DNA of 57,211 nt from Clostridiales bacterium (GTDB taxonomy: Bacteria; Bacillota; Clostridia; Oscillospirales; Oscillospiraceae): contig SFDT01000007.1 in the NCBI GenBank assembly GCA_004558115.1, positions 1 to 57,211 of the forward strand, given 5' to 3'. A program made the translations under genes and the position numbers. Numbering within the stretch: position 1 is the first letter of the stretch; every line of letters starts with the position of its first letter. Below are positions 1 through 8,802 of the stretch, one piece after another. Below the pieces are notes generated by a model that saw only the letters and a program-made list of their open reading frames with translations, was not told the origin of the DNA and ran no database searches.

Positions 1-115
1 TTCCGCCGAGCATTTGAAATCTGTCAGGGCTCCCAAAATGGCCCCGTCCATTTTGGGCGTCACCCAGAAGCAGCTGGACGAGCTGCACATCGCCCTGGTC
101 AAGCCCCAGGAGTAA
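1..115 (+). CDS. 3' end of an unidentified protein (cut by window edge)
   Basis: An open frame starting at base 2 runs to a TAA at 113-115 and gives about 37 residues ending ALVKPQE. The 5' part lies outside the window. I do not recognise the family from this tail. It is followed by a strong hairpin terminator shared with the convergent lipoprotein gene, which supports this being a real gene end. Confidence 0.5.
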   Translation, partial: SAEHLKSVRAPKMAPSILGVTQKQLDELHIALVKPQE

Positions 116-148
116 AATGTTTTCCACAAAGACAGCAAACCTGTGAAA

Positions 149-185
149 AACCGGGTACGGAGGTTTCTCCGTACCCGGTTTTGCG
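149..185. terminator. Bidirectional intrinsic terminator
   Basis: A 14-bp perfect stem (149-162 with 167-180, loop GTTT) lies between two convergent gene ends. An A-run and a T-run flank it, so it can work in both directions. Confidence 0.8.
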
Positions 186-186
186 T

Positions 187-1011
187 TCAGGCCAATTTCT
201 GAAAGCTCTCCGAACCTGTTGAGCACCAGAAATGCGTGCTGTCGATTCCGGAGACATAGTACGCCAGCGGCGCGTCAAAATTGCCGCTTTCCCGGAAATC
301 TATTTCCAGTGCCGGGCAGTAGCCCATACTGCTGCGGTCCCGGATGCGGAAGGCGTATGCTGTCTCACCGTACCAGCCCAGCGCCGGGTCCACCACCCGG
401 CAGCCCGTTCCGGAAAAGAGCAGCAATGTGTCGGCTCCGCGATTGAGCCAAGCGCCGTCAAAGGCAGCCTCCGTCACCTCGCTGTAATCGCCGGGAGCCT
501 CCCACTGATACGGTGCGGGCTCCGTGCGGTCCAACAGCTGGGTAAAAAGCGGAGACAACTCCAGCGCCGCCTGGGTCACCAATTCTGTGTCGTAGGAATT
601 CTGCCGCATGGCATACCCTGCGTCAGACAAACTGCCTGACGCAATCTCATCGCCCCGCAGCAAAGCGTCCGCTTGGGTCAACACCTCGTTCCATGCCAGT
701 ACCAGCTCCAATGCGTTTTCCGCTGGCACGTTCTCCTCCACCCATTGACGCACTGCGTCCCCAGACGCTGTGTCTGTCTGCTGAGACCAGTCCAGGAATT
801 CCCCGGCAGCTCTGGCCGCCTTTAAAGAACTGCCCGCTGTGCCGGGAGCGGTACCGTAAATATCTTCCAGCAGTTCCGTCAGTACCAGCGCCGGCTGATC
901 CTCCACAACGGGAGGTTCCGGCTGTACCGGCTGTGCGGACTGCTCTGGCTGCTGGCCGCAGCCGGTCAGCAGCAGCGCTGTCACAGCCAGTATTGCCCAA
1001 ATTCGTTTCAC
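187..1011 (-). CDS. Putative lipoprotein of unknown function
   Basis: 274-residue secreted lipoprotein. I chose the GTG at 1011 because GAGGTG sits 6 nt upstream and the product then begins with a signal peptide ending in a lipobox (LLTGC, Cys18). Longer in-frame starts only add unlikely N-terminal sequence. A Pro/Gln/Glu-rich linker (about residues 20-40) leads to an acidic, Ala-rich domain of no recognised family. The gene is divergent from the hexosaminidase lipoprotein, with a 156-bp shared promoter region. It should be anchored on the outer face of the membrane; its function is unknown. Confidence 0.75.
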   Translation of the reverse strand: MKRIWAILAVTALLLTGCGQQPEQSAQPVQPEPPVVEDQPALVLTELLEDIYGTAPGTAGSSLKAARAAGEFLDWSQQTDTASGDAVRQWVEENVPAENALELVLAWNEVLTQADALLRGDEIASGSLSDAGYAMRQNSYDTELVTQAALELSPLFTQLLDRTEPAPYQWEAPGDYSEVTEAAFDGAWLNRGADTLLLFSGTGCRVVDPALGWYGETAYAFRIRDRSSMGYCPALEIDFRESGNFDAPLAYYVSGIDSTHFWCSTGSESFQKLA

Positions 1012-1167
1012 ATTGATCACCTCAGCGTGATCATACGAAAAAGCCATAGGGCTTTCCACTTCTTCTTGTAAACAAACGGCAACAAATCTGTAACAGAGCC
1101 GCCTTTCTTTTCCCGCAGATCTATGGTACACTGTGGATACATCGAAAGGCATCGTGGAGGTGATTCC

Positions 1168-2352
1168 ATGAACCGTCTGCCGCTTGGACTATTTGCGGCG
1201 TTGCTCCTACTCTGCCTCTCCGCCTGCGGCACAAAGGCGCAAGTAGAATCCTCTGCCCCGGAGGACCCGGCCCCCGTCCAGGAAGCGGAAGAAACGCCCC
1301 CCGCCCCCACGGCGGAGGAACTGGCCGCCCAGGCGGTGGAGGACTTGCTCGCCTCCATGACCCTGGAGGAAAAGGTGGGCCAGCTGTTCTTCGTCCGCTG
1401 CCCGGCGGACGGTGCCGTGGAGGATGTCTCCGCCTACCACCTGGGCGGCTATATTCTCTTTGGCCGGGACACGAAGGACAAGACGGCCAATGAACTCATC
1501 CAAACCATTCAGCACTACCAGGACGCCGCCTCCATCCCCTTGCTCATCGGTGTGGACGAGGAGGGGGGCACCGTGGTCCGCGTCAGCTCCAATCCACACC
1601 TCCGCAGCGAAAAATTTGCCTCGCCCCAACGGCTGTACGCCCTAGGCGGCATGGACCGCATCCTGGCGGACACCCGGGAAAAGGACGTTTTGCTCCAGGC
1701 TCTGGGCTTCAACGTGAACCTGGCCCCGGTGGCGGATGTCTCCACCGACCCCGGTGACTTCATTTATGCCCGGGCCTTCGGCCAGGACGCCGCCGCCACG
1801 GTGGACTACGTCTCCGCCGTTACGGGCCGGATGCGCACCGACGCCATGGGCAGCGTGTTAAAGCACTTCCCCGGCTACGGCAGCAACGCCGACACCCACA
1901 CCGGCATCGCCGTGGATGACCGGCCCTACGAGGAGTTTGTCAACAGCGACTTTCTCCCCTTCCTCTCGGGCATGGCCGCCGGCGGGGACACCACCGCCGT
2001 GCTGGTGTCCCACAACATCGTGGAATGCATGGACCCGGACCTCCCCGCCTCGTTGTCCCCCGCCGTCCACCGTATTCTGCGGGAAGACCTGGGCTTTGAC
2101 GGCGTGGTCATGACCGATGACCTGGCCATGGACGCCGTGGGCGCCTACGCCGGGGACGGCACCGTGGCCGTCATGTCCCTCCAGGCGGGAAACGACCTGG
2201 TGCTGACCACCGATTACCGCACCCAGATCCCCAAAGTGCTGGAGGCTGTGGAAAACGGCACACTGGAGGAAGCTGCCATCGACACCGCCTGCCGCCGGGT
2301 CCTCCTCTGGAAGCAGGCCCTGGGGCTGCTGCCCACGGAACCGGAGGTTTGA
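1168..2352 (+). CDS. nagZ: Beta-N-acetylhexosaminidase-like lipoprotein (glycoside hydrolase family 3)
   Basis: 394-residue GH3 enzyme predicted to release N-acetylhexosamine, for example GlcNAc from muropeptides in wall recycling. The ATG at 1168 follows GGAGGTG and gives a signal peptide with lipobox LSAC (Cys20), then a Pro/Glu-rich linker. The family hallmark KHFPG begins at Lys232 and leads to the Asp-Thr-His dyad (about D242/H244) that NagZ-type enzymes use as acid/base. The nucleophile is Asp317 in VVMTDD. It is extracellular and lipid-anchored as in Firmicute NagZ, but lacks the extra C-terminal domain of B. subtilis NagZ. The exact substrate is inferred. Confidence 0.88.
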   Translation: MNRLPLGLFAALLLLCLSACGTKAQVESSAPEDPAPVQEAEETPPAPTAEELAAQAVEDLLASMTLEEKVGQLFFVRCPADGAVEDVSAYHLGGYILFGRDTKDKTANELIQTIQHYQDAASIPLLIGVDEEGGTVVRVSSNPHLRSEKFASPQRLYALGGMDRILADTREKDVLLQALGFNVNLAPVADVSTDPGDFIYARAFGQDAAATVDYVSAVTGRMRTDAMGSVLKHFPGYGSNADTHTGIAVDDRPYEEFVNSDFLPFLSGMAAGGDTTAVLVSHNIVECMDPDLPASLSPAVHRILREDLGFDGVVMTDDLAMDAVGAYAGDGTVAVMSLQAGNDLVLTTDYRTQIPKVLEAVENGTLEEAAIDTACRRVLLWKQALGLLPTEPEV

Positions 2353-2397
2353 TTTTGCCGTCTTTTCCGGCAGAAACGCAAATGAGGAGGTTCCCTG

Positions 2398-3258
2398 ATG
2401 AAACGCTCTTTCCGCACCATTTTCTTGCTGGCCCTTTCCCTGCTGCTGCTCACCGTCACTGCCCTGGCGGACACGGGACCCAAGTCCAAGCTGACGGTCA
2501 AAGTAAAAAACGCCCCCCAGGAGCTCTATTACCTGGACCTTCTGTCCATGGAAGGTGCGCCCCGCCACCCCAGCCTGACGGAGGAGGAGCTGGCGGTCCT
2601 GGACCAGGAGCTGTACAGCGCCCTGCTTGCTGCCATTCCAGTGGGATGGCACGGCTGCGTGTCCCAGGGCACCGACGGCGCCCCCATTTGGGGCGAACTG
2701 ACGCCGGATGAGAACGGCTGCCACACCTTCAGCTACTATGGCGTCCCCTGGACGTACCGGGTTTTGATGGTGACGAAGTCCGGGGAGGTGTTCCTCTCCG
2801 AGGTCCAGACCCGGCGGATGCTTCAGTCCTCCGTCACAGTGTACTGGGCGGCAAAATCCCTGTCCGCGGCGCCGCTGTGGGTGGGCTACGCGTTGGAGCT
2901 GCTGTCCACCCTGGTGCCCACCCTCCTGCTGGAGGGGCTGCTGCTGGCCCTGCTGGGCCTTTGGAACCGGCGGAACCTTCTGGTGTTTCTGGCGGCCAAC
3001 GTGGCCACCCAGCTGGCCATGTTCCTCATTTTGGGCACCACCGCCCTGAAAGAAGGCGTGGGCTTTGGCTACTATTTGTTGTTCATTCCTCTGGAACTGG
3101 TCATTCTGCTGGCGGAGACGGCTGCCTACCGCCGCTTGTTCACCGGGAGCGGCAAGCGCCGCGCCACGGTGTACGGCATCTCCGCCAACCTCTGCTCCGC
3201 CGTTTTGGGCTGGTTTTTGGCGGAGCCTGTCTGGAAATTCATTGTCTCCATCTCGTAA
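2398..3258 (+). CDS. Exported multi-pass membrane protein, unknown function
   Basis: 286 residues. The ATG at 2398 follows GGAGG with good spacing. An N-terminal signal sequence (residues 1-24) precedes an extracytoplasmic domain of about 130 residues, then about four hydrophobic helices in the C-terminal half (roughly residues 158-185, 192-214, 218-242 and 255-280). I do not recognise the family. It starts 45 nt after the hexosaminidase stop and 18 nt before alaX, so all three probably share a transcript. Confidence 0.75.
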   Translation: MKRSFRTIFLLALSLLLLTVTALADTGPKSKLTVKVKNAPQELYYLDLLSMEGAPRHPSLTEEELAVLDQELYSALLAAIPVGWHGCVSQGTDGAPIWGELTPDENGCHTFSYYGVPWTYRVLMVTKSGEVFLSEVQTRRMLQSSVTVYWAAKSLSAAPLWVGYALELLSTLVPTLLLEGLLLALLGLWNRRNLLVFLAANVATQLAMFLILGTTALKEGVGFGYYLLFIPLELVILLAETAAYRRLFTGSGKRRATVYGISANLCSAVLGWFLAEPVWKFIVSIS

Positions 3259-3276
3259 CGAAAGGAAGTTTTCCCC

Positions 3277-4425
3277 ATGGAAACCGAAAAGCTCTACTAC
3301 GCCGACCCCCTTTTGCAGGAATTCACCGCCACGGTCCTGAGCTGCGAGGCGGCCAAGGGCGGCTTTGCCGTCACGTTGGACCGCACCGCCTTCTACCCCG
3401 AGGGCGGCGGCCAGCCGGCGGACCACGGCACCCTGGGCGGCGCCCATGTCACCGATGTACACGAAAAGTGCGGCGTCATTTTCCACACCTGCGACCAGGC
3501 TGTGGAAATCGGCGGCACCGTCACCGGCACCCTGGACTGGGCCCGCCGCTTCGACCATATGCAGCAGCACTCCGGAGAGCATATCATCTCCGGCATCCTC
3601 TGCGCCGACTACCACTGCGACAACGTGGGCTTCCACCTGGGCGCCGACGTGGTGACCATCGACTATAACGCCGACATCTCCTGGGAACAGGCCCTGGATG
3701 CCGAGCGCAAGGCCAACGAGGCCATCTGGGCGGACCGGGCCGTGGAGGTCACCTATCCGGAGAAAGCCGCCCTGGACGCCCTGGACTACCGCAGCAAAAA
3801 AGAGCTGACGGGCCAGGTCCGCATCGTCACCTTCCCGGGAGCGGACTGCTGCGCCTGCTGCGGCACCCATGTGCTGCGGGCGGGGCAGGTGGGCATGGTG
3901 AAAGTCCTCTCCTGCCAGAAGTTCCGGGAGGGTGTGCGGCTGGAGATCATCTCCGGCCGGCGGGCCCTGGCGTACCTGGGCAGGACCTATGACCAGGCCA
4001 AAGCCATCGGCCAGCAGCTGAGCGTGAAGCCCCAGGACGCCGCTGCCGCCGTGGAGCGGACGGTGGAGGAGCTGACCGCCGCCAAGGTCCGCATGGCCCA
4101 TCTGGAGGAGCAGGTCTTTTTCCACATGGCGGAGGAAACCGCCGGAAAGGGCGACACGGTCCTGTTCCAGCCCGCCATGAAGTCCGACAGCGTCCGCAAG
4201 CTGGCGGACGCCGTGGCCCACCGCTGCGGCGGTCTCGCCGCCGTGTTCGCCGGAGAGGACGGCAAGTATCACTACGCCCTGGTCCGCGCCGACGGCGGCG
4301 ACATTGCCTCTTTGGTCAAGGACCTGAACCGGGCCCTGAATGGCCGCGGCGGCGGCCGGAACGGCTTTGCCCAGGGCAGTGTGCAGGCAGGCAAGGCGGA
4401 GATCGAAGCCTTCTTCGACCGCTGA
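3277..4425 (+). CDS. alaX: Alanyl-tRNA editing protein, long AlaX type with DHHA1 domain
   Basis: 382-residue trans-editing hydrolase that should deacylate mischarged Ser- or Gly-tRNA(Ala). The editing-site zinc ligands are visible: HxxxH in QQHSGEHI (H98, H102) and CxxxH in CCGTH (C194, H198). An N-terminal beta-barrel segment (VTLDRTAFYPEGGGQ) is typical of the AlaRS editing module. The last 110 residues match a DHHA1 domain with the Gly-rich stretch NGRGGGRNGFAQGSV near the end. This arrangement is AlaX-L. The final 72 coding bases and stop are duplicated downstream (see repeats). Confidence 0.92.
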   Translation: METEKLYYADPLLQEFTATVLSCEAAKGGFAVTLDRTAFYPEGGGQPADHGTLGGAHVTDVHEKCGVIFHTCDQAVEIGGTVTGTLDWARRFDHMQQHSGEHIISGILCADYHCDNVGFHLGADVVTIDYNADISWEQALDAERKANEAIWADRAVEVTYPEKAALDALDYRSKKELTGQVRIVTFPGADCCACCGTHVLRAGQVGMVKVLSCQKFREGVRLEIISGRRALAYLGRTYDQAKAIGQQLSVKPQDAAAAVERTVEELTAAKVRMAHLEEQVFFHMAEETAGKGDTVLFQPAMKSDSVRKLADAVAHRCGGLAAVFAGEDGKYHYALVRADGGDIASLVKDLNRALNGRGGGRNGFAQGSVQAGKAEIEAFFDR

Positions 4426-4433
4426 CCCAGGCC
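4354..4433 (+). repeat. Duplicated alaX 3' end, copy 1 (in gene)
   Basis: 80 bp covering the last 24 codons of alaX, its TGA and 8 following bases. It recurs at 4562-4641 with one difference (GTGCAGG versus GTACAGG). Confidence 0.95.
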
Positions 4434-4525
4434 GCCGCCTTTCGCGCTTTGCGCGTGCAAGCGTTTTACCGACAGGCAAAACCTTGGCGAAGGTGGAATT
4501 CATTTCCACCGAGCTTTTTCAATTA

Positions 4526-4560
4526 TTCAGGGGTCCCCGCCGAATCCTATTCGGTGGGGA
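4526..4560. repeat. Palindromic element between the alaX-end copies
   Basis: The 19-nt motif TTCAGGGGYCCCCGCCGRA (4526-4544) leads into a 12-bp hairpin (TCCCCGCCGAAT pairing with ATTCGGTGGGGA, one G-T pair). The same motif occurs twice after nadE (25111-25129 and 25282-25300). Confidence 0.8.
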
Positions 4561-4561
4561 T

Positions 4562-4641
4562 GGCCGGAACGGCTTTGCCCAGGGCAGTGTACAGGCAGGC
4601 AAGGCGGAGATCGAAGCCTTCTTCGACCGCTGACCCAGGCC
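4562..4641 (+). repeat. Duplicated alaX 3' end, copy 2 (intergenic)
   Basis: 79/80 identical to 4354-4433, separated from it by 128 bp. It still contains the TGA that ends alaX but has no gene body upstream. The 4426-4680 gap otherwise holds no credible gene. Confidence 0.95.
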
Positions 4642-4680
4642 AAACTTTTCCACAATGTTGACGGAAATGGGGAGAACTTT

Positions 4681-4956
4681 ATGCAGTATTACGTGATCGA
4701 ATGGGACCGCGAGGAGGAGGACGAGCCCTGGCGGCTGTACCTGGAACTGGACAGCCGGGGAAGCCTGCGGCGGAAGGTGGAGGTCTACCGCATCGGCCTC
4801 TACCAGCCCTTTGACGACCTGGACACGCCTCCGGTGGACCCACGCCAGCTGGCCGGCTCCGAGGGCAGCGTCACCCAGCTGACCCGGGCCCAGTTTGCGG
4901 ACATCTGGGAGCAGAGCCGGGAGATGCCCGACGGCTTCATGGGGATGTTTTATTAA
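4681..4956 (+). CDS. Small acidic protein, DUF6881-like
   Basis: 91 residues, acidic, soluble. The N-terminal pattern (tyrosine/valine strand, then an acidic DEPWRLYLELD stretch and KVEVYR) and the end (LTRAQFADIWE) resemble DUF6881 proteins as I remember them, whose function is unknown. The upstream region GGGGAGAACTTT gives a weak ribosome site. The gene is followed by a strong terminator. The family call is tentative; the gene call is firm. Confidence 0.7.
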   Translation: MQYYVIEWDREEEDEPWRLYLELDSRGSLRRKVEVYRIGLYQPFDDLDTPPVDPRQLAGSEGSVTQLTRAQFADIWEQSREMPDGFMGMFY

Positions 4957-4961
4957 CAAGC

Positions 4962-4995
4962 AAAAAACCGGCGGAGAAATTCTCCGCCGGTTTTT
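4962..4995. terminator. Bidirectional terminator
   Basis: A hairpin with a GC-rich stem (AACCGGCGGAG with CTCCGCCGGTT) lies between A- and T-runs. It separates the convergent DUF6881-like and LTA-synthase-like genes and abuts the latter's stop at 4996. Confidence 0.85.
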
Positions 4996-6969
4996 CTACC
5001 GTCCCACGTATTCGTTCATTTGTCCGGTGATATACCGCTTGCCGTAAAAGGCGTCATAGGTGACAGCCCGCTTCAACTGAATGAGCTCCCGTTCCTCGTC
5101 GGTAAGGGGCGCCTCCGCCGCGGAGAAATAGGCCTTTCCCTCCCCGTCCACAAAGTACAAGTCCGTGTCCGTCAGGGAGAACCGGCGGATGCGGTCCTGC
5201 AGCGCCCACCACCGGGTCCAGCCCGCCCCGGTCAGCTCCAGCAGCTGGGGCATGAGGCCGGTAATGCTGCTGTCCGTCCGGGTGCCCGCCTGCCCTTTCA
5301 GCAAAGACGGGTCGTTGGACCAGATGAGGTAATCCGTGGAATACAGGTCGTTGATCTGCTCCTCCGTCCAATTCACGGTGTCGTTGTCCGGGCACAGGCC
5401 CAACTTTGTATACACCGTGTCGCCGTCCGTCATAAAGAGGTTCGGCCGGTGGTCGCCGAAAAACACCAGGATGGTGGGCTCCTCCGTCTGCCGCAGCTGC
5501 TCCACCAGCCGCCCCAGGGCCTGGTCCGCCCGGGTAATACCCTCCAGCATGACCCGGACGATGGCCATATTCTCGTCGCTGAGGGTCTGGCTCTCCACGC
5601 CGATCTGGCATTCGTAGTTGAACTTTTCCGGGTCAAAGGGCTGGTGGTTCTCCATGGTGATGCCGTAGAGGAAGGCGGGCTTCCCCGCTTCGTTGATGGT
5701 GCGCATCCTCTCCAGCATGGCCTGGAAAAAATAGCTGTCCTTCATATAGTAGCCGCCGTAGACGCCGCCCTGCCAGTCAAAGCCCAGCTCCTGGATGTCC
5801 TGGGAAAACAGCAGGTTGGAAAAGCCCATGCGGGGATAGGTGACGGTGCGGTTATACAGGCTGTCGTTGTAGCCGTGGAGCATCTCCGCCTCATAGCCCT
5901 GCCGCACAAAGGCATCCACGCTGGAATCCAGCAGGCTGTAACTTTCATCGGACAAAAAGCAAATGTTGGTGCCGGGGTTGAAATCCATGCCGGTAAAGCC
6001 CTCCAGCATGGCCATTTCAATATAGCCGGTGCCGTAGCCCAGGTAGTGGGAGTGAAAGCTGCCGCTGATGCTCTCCGCCTCCAGGGCGTGGAAATTCTCC
6101 AGCGGGTCCCGCTCAAAGGTCAGGTCCGGCAGGGCCGTCAGGTCGTAAAAGGACTCCGACAGCACCACGATGACATTGGGCTTCACCGCCGGCTCCTCCG
6201 TTTCATAGTCCGCCGTCAATTCGTCGATGCGCGCCAGCACGCCGTTCATATAGTCCTCGCTGTATCCCTCCGGCCCCTTCATGGCCTGCAAAAAGCAGTC
6301 CCGCCACAGGCTCAGCGTCAGTCCGTAGCGGTCATGGCTGACGGAGGCGGCGGTGCGGGTGTACATGTCCACGCCGAATGCCGGTCCCAGCAGCCCCGCG
6401 CCAAAGCCCGTGAACAGCAGCCCCGCCAACACCAGGGACACGGCGCCTCCTGTGAGGCGCGCCCTGCCCCGCAGGCGGGTGAACCGCCCCAAAAGCGCCA
6501 GCAGCGCAACGCACAGCGCCAGCGCCGCTGCCGCCCGCCAGAAATCCACCGGCGGCGTCAGGGTGCCGGCCACGCCGGCCACCTGGCCCAGCTGGGTGGC
6601 AAGGCCAAAGTCCGCCAGCTCCAGAGGCGTTCCGTTGATGGCGTTTTTAAAGTAGTCCACCAAAGACAGCGCCAGGGCCAAAAAGCCCACGATGCCTCCG
6701 GCAATGGCCAAATGACCGGTCACAAACCCCAAAAGCGCCGTCACGGCGCCATACAGCAGAGCCGTCAGCAGCAGGTAGCCGGGGTTTTCCAAAAACCAGG
6801 GCCAGACCTCCTTGCCGATGGACCCGGTCACCACCCACTGCACTCCAACAGCCGCCGCCAGACCCATGCAAAGGGCCCCGGCGGCGTACAGCACGCATCG
6901 CAGCCACAGAGGCGGGTCCTGTTTCTTCAAAACGCGTTTTCCAAGCGACATACGTGAAAGACCTTTCAT
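4996..6969 (-). CDS. LTA-synthase-like membrane sulfatase-family protein
   Basis: 657 residues. About five N-terminal membrane helices (residues 20-200) are followed by an extracellular sulfatase/alkaline-phosphatase-fold domain (from about residue 260). Family landmarks are NVIVVLSESFYD (metal site), YGTGYIEMAML (position of the catalytic Thr), ITMENHQPF and VFFGDHRPNL. Members transfer glycerol-phosphate or other phospho-alcohols from phospholipid to wall polymers; which polymer is unknown here. ATG 6969 gives the listed start, but ATG 6951 (MSLGKRV) has AAAGG about 10 nt upstream and may be the real one. Confidence 0.88.
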   Translation of the reverse strand: MKGLSRMSLGKRVLKKQDPPLWLRCVLYAAGALCMGLAAAVGVQWVVTGSIGKEVWPWFLENPGYLLLTALLYGAVTALLGFVTGHLAIAGGIVGFLALALSLVDYFKNAINGTPLELADFGLATQLGQVAGVAGTLTPPVDFWRAAAALALCVALLALLGRFTRLRGRARLTGGAVSLVLAGLLFTGFGAGLLGPAFGVDMYTRTAASVSHDRYGLTLSLWRDCFLQAMKGPEGYSEDYMNGVLARIDELTADYETEEPAVKPNVIVVLSESFYDLTALPDLTFERDPLENFHALEAESISGSFHSHYLGYGTGYIEMAMLEGFTGMDFNPGTNICFLSDESYSLLDSSVDAFVRQGYEAEMLHGYNDSLYNRTVTYPRMGFSNLLFSQDIQELGFDWQGGVYGGYYMKDSYFFQAMLERMRTINEAGKPAFLYGITMENHQPFDPEKFNYECQIGVESQTLSDENMAIVRVMLEGITRADQALGRLVEQLRQTEEPTILVFFGDHRPNLFMTDGDTVYTKLGLCPDNDTVNWTEEQINDLYSTDYLIWSNDPSLLKGQAGTRTDSSITGLMPQLLELTGAGWTRWWALQDRIRRFSLTDTDLYFVDGEGKAYFSAAEAPLTDEERELIQLKRAVTYDAFYGKRYITGQMNEYVGR

Positions 6970-6977
6970 GGTTGAAA

Positions 6978-7009
6978 ATCAGGGCCATGGGAACTCCCAT
7001 GGCCCTGAT
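6978..7009 (-). terminator. Hairpin after glyQS
   Basis: 14-bp perfect stem (6978-6991 with 6996-7009, loop AACT) lies between glyQS and the LTA-synthase-like gene. In the leftward direction only a short T-run follows, so it may be a weak terminator. Confidence 0.5.
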
Positions 7010-7048
7010 AGTATAACACAGTTTTCTCCCGGATACCAGCGGTCAGGC

Positions 7049-8473
7049 TCAATAAGCCAGCTTCTCCGCGAGATACGCCTTCAGCTCGCTGATGGGCAAT
7101 CTGACCTGCTCCATGGTGTCGCGGTCTCGGACGGTGACACAGTTGTCGCCGGCCTTCTCGGCGTCGCCCACGGTGTCGAAGTCCACGGTGATGCAGTAGG
7201 GGGTGCCGATCTCATCCTCCCGGCGATAGCGTTTGCCGATGGAGCCGGTCTCGTCAAAGTCTACCATCCACTCCTTGCTGAGCTCCTGCTGGATCTCACG
7301 GGCCTTGTCGCTGAGCTTCTTGCTCAGGGGCAGCACGGCGCACTTGAAGGGCGCCAGGGCGGGATGGAAGTGCATGACCACGCGGACGTCATTCTTGGCC
7401 GCGTCCACGACCTCCTCGTCGTAGGCCTCCACCAGGAAGGCCAGCACCACACGGTCTGCGCCCAAGGAGGGCTCGACAACGTAGGGGATATAGTGCTCGC
7501 CGGTCTCCTGGTCGAAGTAGGTCATATCCACGCCGGAGGTGTTCTGATGCTGGGTCAGGTCGTAGTCGGTGCGGTCCGCCACACCCCACAGCTCGCCCCA
7601 GCCGAAGGGGAACATGAACTCGAAGTCGGTGGTGGCCTTGGAGTAGAAGCACAGCTCCTCGGGGTCATGGTCCCGCAGCCGCAGATCCTCGTCCTTCATG
7701 TTCAGATTCAGCAGCCACTCATGGCAGAAGTTACGCCAGTAGTTGAACCACTCCAAATCGGTGCCGGGCTTGCAGAAGAACTCCAGCTCCATCTGCTCGA
7801 ACTCACGGGTACGGAAAGTAAAGTTGCCCGGGGTGATCTCGTTGCGGAAGGACTTGCCGATCTGGCACACGCCGAAGGGGAGCTTGCGGCGGGTGGTGCG
7901 CTGGACGTTGTTGAAGTTGACAAAGATGCCCTGGGCGGTCTCGGGACGCAGGTACACGGTATTCTTGGCATCCTCGGTAACACCCTGGAAGGTCTTGAAC
8001 ATCAGGTTGAACTGACGGATATCGGTAAAGTTGTGCTTGCCGCAGGAGGGGCAGGGCACCTGATGCTCCTCGATGAAAGCGGCCATCTCCTCCTGAGAGA
8101 AGGCGTCGATGGGCTTTTCCAGGGTGATGTTCTGCTCCTGGCAATAGTCCTCGATGAGTTTGTCAGCCCGGAAGCGCTCCTTGCACTCCTTGCAGTCCAT
8201 GAGGGGGTCGGAGAAGCCGCCCAAGTGACCGGAGGCCACCCAGGTCTGTGGATTCATCAAAATGGCGGAGTCCTGGCCCACGTTGTAGGGGTTCTCCTGG
8301 ACGAACTTCTTCCACCAGGCCTTCTTCACGTTGTTCTTCAGCTCCACGCCCAGGGGGCCGTAGTCCCAGGTGTTGGCCAGGCCGCCGTAGATCTCACTGC
8401 CGGCGAAAATAAAGCCGCGGTTTTTGCACAGGGCGACGATTTTGTCCATCGTCTTTTCGGTGTTCTTCATCAT
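7049..8473 (-). CDS. glyQS: Glycyl-tRNA synthetase (single-chain, class II)
   Basis: About 474 residues; charges tRNA(Gly) with glycine. The class II motifs are clear: the N-terminal GSEIYGGLANTWDYGPLG, motif 2 (YLRPETAQGIFVNF, then FRNEITP and FRTREFEQMELEFF), and motif 3 near SLGADRVVLAFL. Two CxxC pairs (CKEC and CPSC) in the insertion could bind zinc. It is the dimeric archaeal/Firmicute form, not the two-subunit glyQ/glyS. I prefer ATG 8473, 10 nt after AAGGAGT; ATG 8470 is the next codon. The gene is controlled by the T-box leader immediately upstream. Confidence 0.95.
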   Translation of the reverse strand: MMKNTEKTMDKIVALCKNRGFIFAGSEIYGGLANTWDYGPLGVELKNNVKKAWWKKFVQENPYNVGQDSAILMNPQTWVASGHLGGFSDPLMDCKECKERFRADKLIEDYCQEQNITLEKPIDAFSQEEMAAFIEEHQVPCPSCGKHNFTDIRQFNLMFKTFQGVTEDAKNTVYLRPETAQGIFVNFNNVQRTTRRKLPFGVCQIGKSFRNEITPGNFTFRTREFEQMELEFFCKPGTDLEWFNYWRNFCHEWLLNLNMKDEDLRLRDHDPEELCFYSKATTDFEFMFPFGWGELWGVADRTDYDLTQHQNTSGVDMTYFDQETGEHYIPYVVEPSLGADRVVLAFLVEAYDEEVVDAAKNDVRVVMHFHPALAPFKCAVLPLSKKLSDKAREIQQELSKEWMVDFDETGSIGKRYRREDEIGTPYCITVDFDTVGDAEKAGDNCVTVRDRDTMEQVRLPISELKAYLAEKLAY

Positions 8474-8511
8474 GTTTTCGTCTACTCCTTTTTTGAATTG
8501 GCTCAAGACGC

Positions 8512-8748
8512 AAAAAACGCCCCGAGCCGGTCTTTCGGCTCAGGGCGAACTAAAAAGTCCGTGGTTCCACCTGAATTCGTATCTGGCTGATACGCACTCT
8601 TGGCCGGTAACGGCGGCTGACCGGCGAAGCATTTCCGCTCCGCTGCTCCAGGGTGCCTTCCCCCCTGCTCCGGCCGAGGCTCTCACCAGCCGCCTCGTCT
8701 CTGCGCCCGGACGCATGGGCTACTGTTCCCTATCCACACAGTAGCCAC
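8512..8748 (-). promoter_or_regulatory. T-box leader controlling glyQS
   Basis: Read leftward, the leader shows the usual T-box order: stem I elements (AGAGAC, GGTGAGAGCC, GGAAGGCACCC, GGAGC), the conserved T-box AGGTGGAACCACGG (about 8558-8573), then a GC-rich terminator (8518-8547) with six T's. Uncharged tRNA(Gly) should stabilise the antiterminator and permit glyQS expression. The specifier codon was not assigned with certainty. The stretch 8474-8802 contains this leader and its promoter. Confidence 0.9.
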
Positions 8749-8778
8749 ATTCTAGTATAAAATATCCGAAATGTCAAG
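8749..8778 (-). promoter_or_regulatory. Promoter of the T-box/glyQS transcript
   Basis: Leftward -35 TTGACA (8773-8778) and -10 TAGAAT (8749-8754) with an 18-bp spacer, placed just before the T-box leader. Confidence 0.75.
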
Positions 8779-8802
8779 GAAAATCCGCCTAAATCCGCAT
8801 TT

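Noticed and set aside
1858..4509. An 883-codon minus-strand frame over the hexosaminidase, membrane protein and alaX
   Set aside because: Shadow of real genes; its composition is typical of antisense reading in GC-rich DNA.
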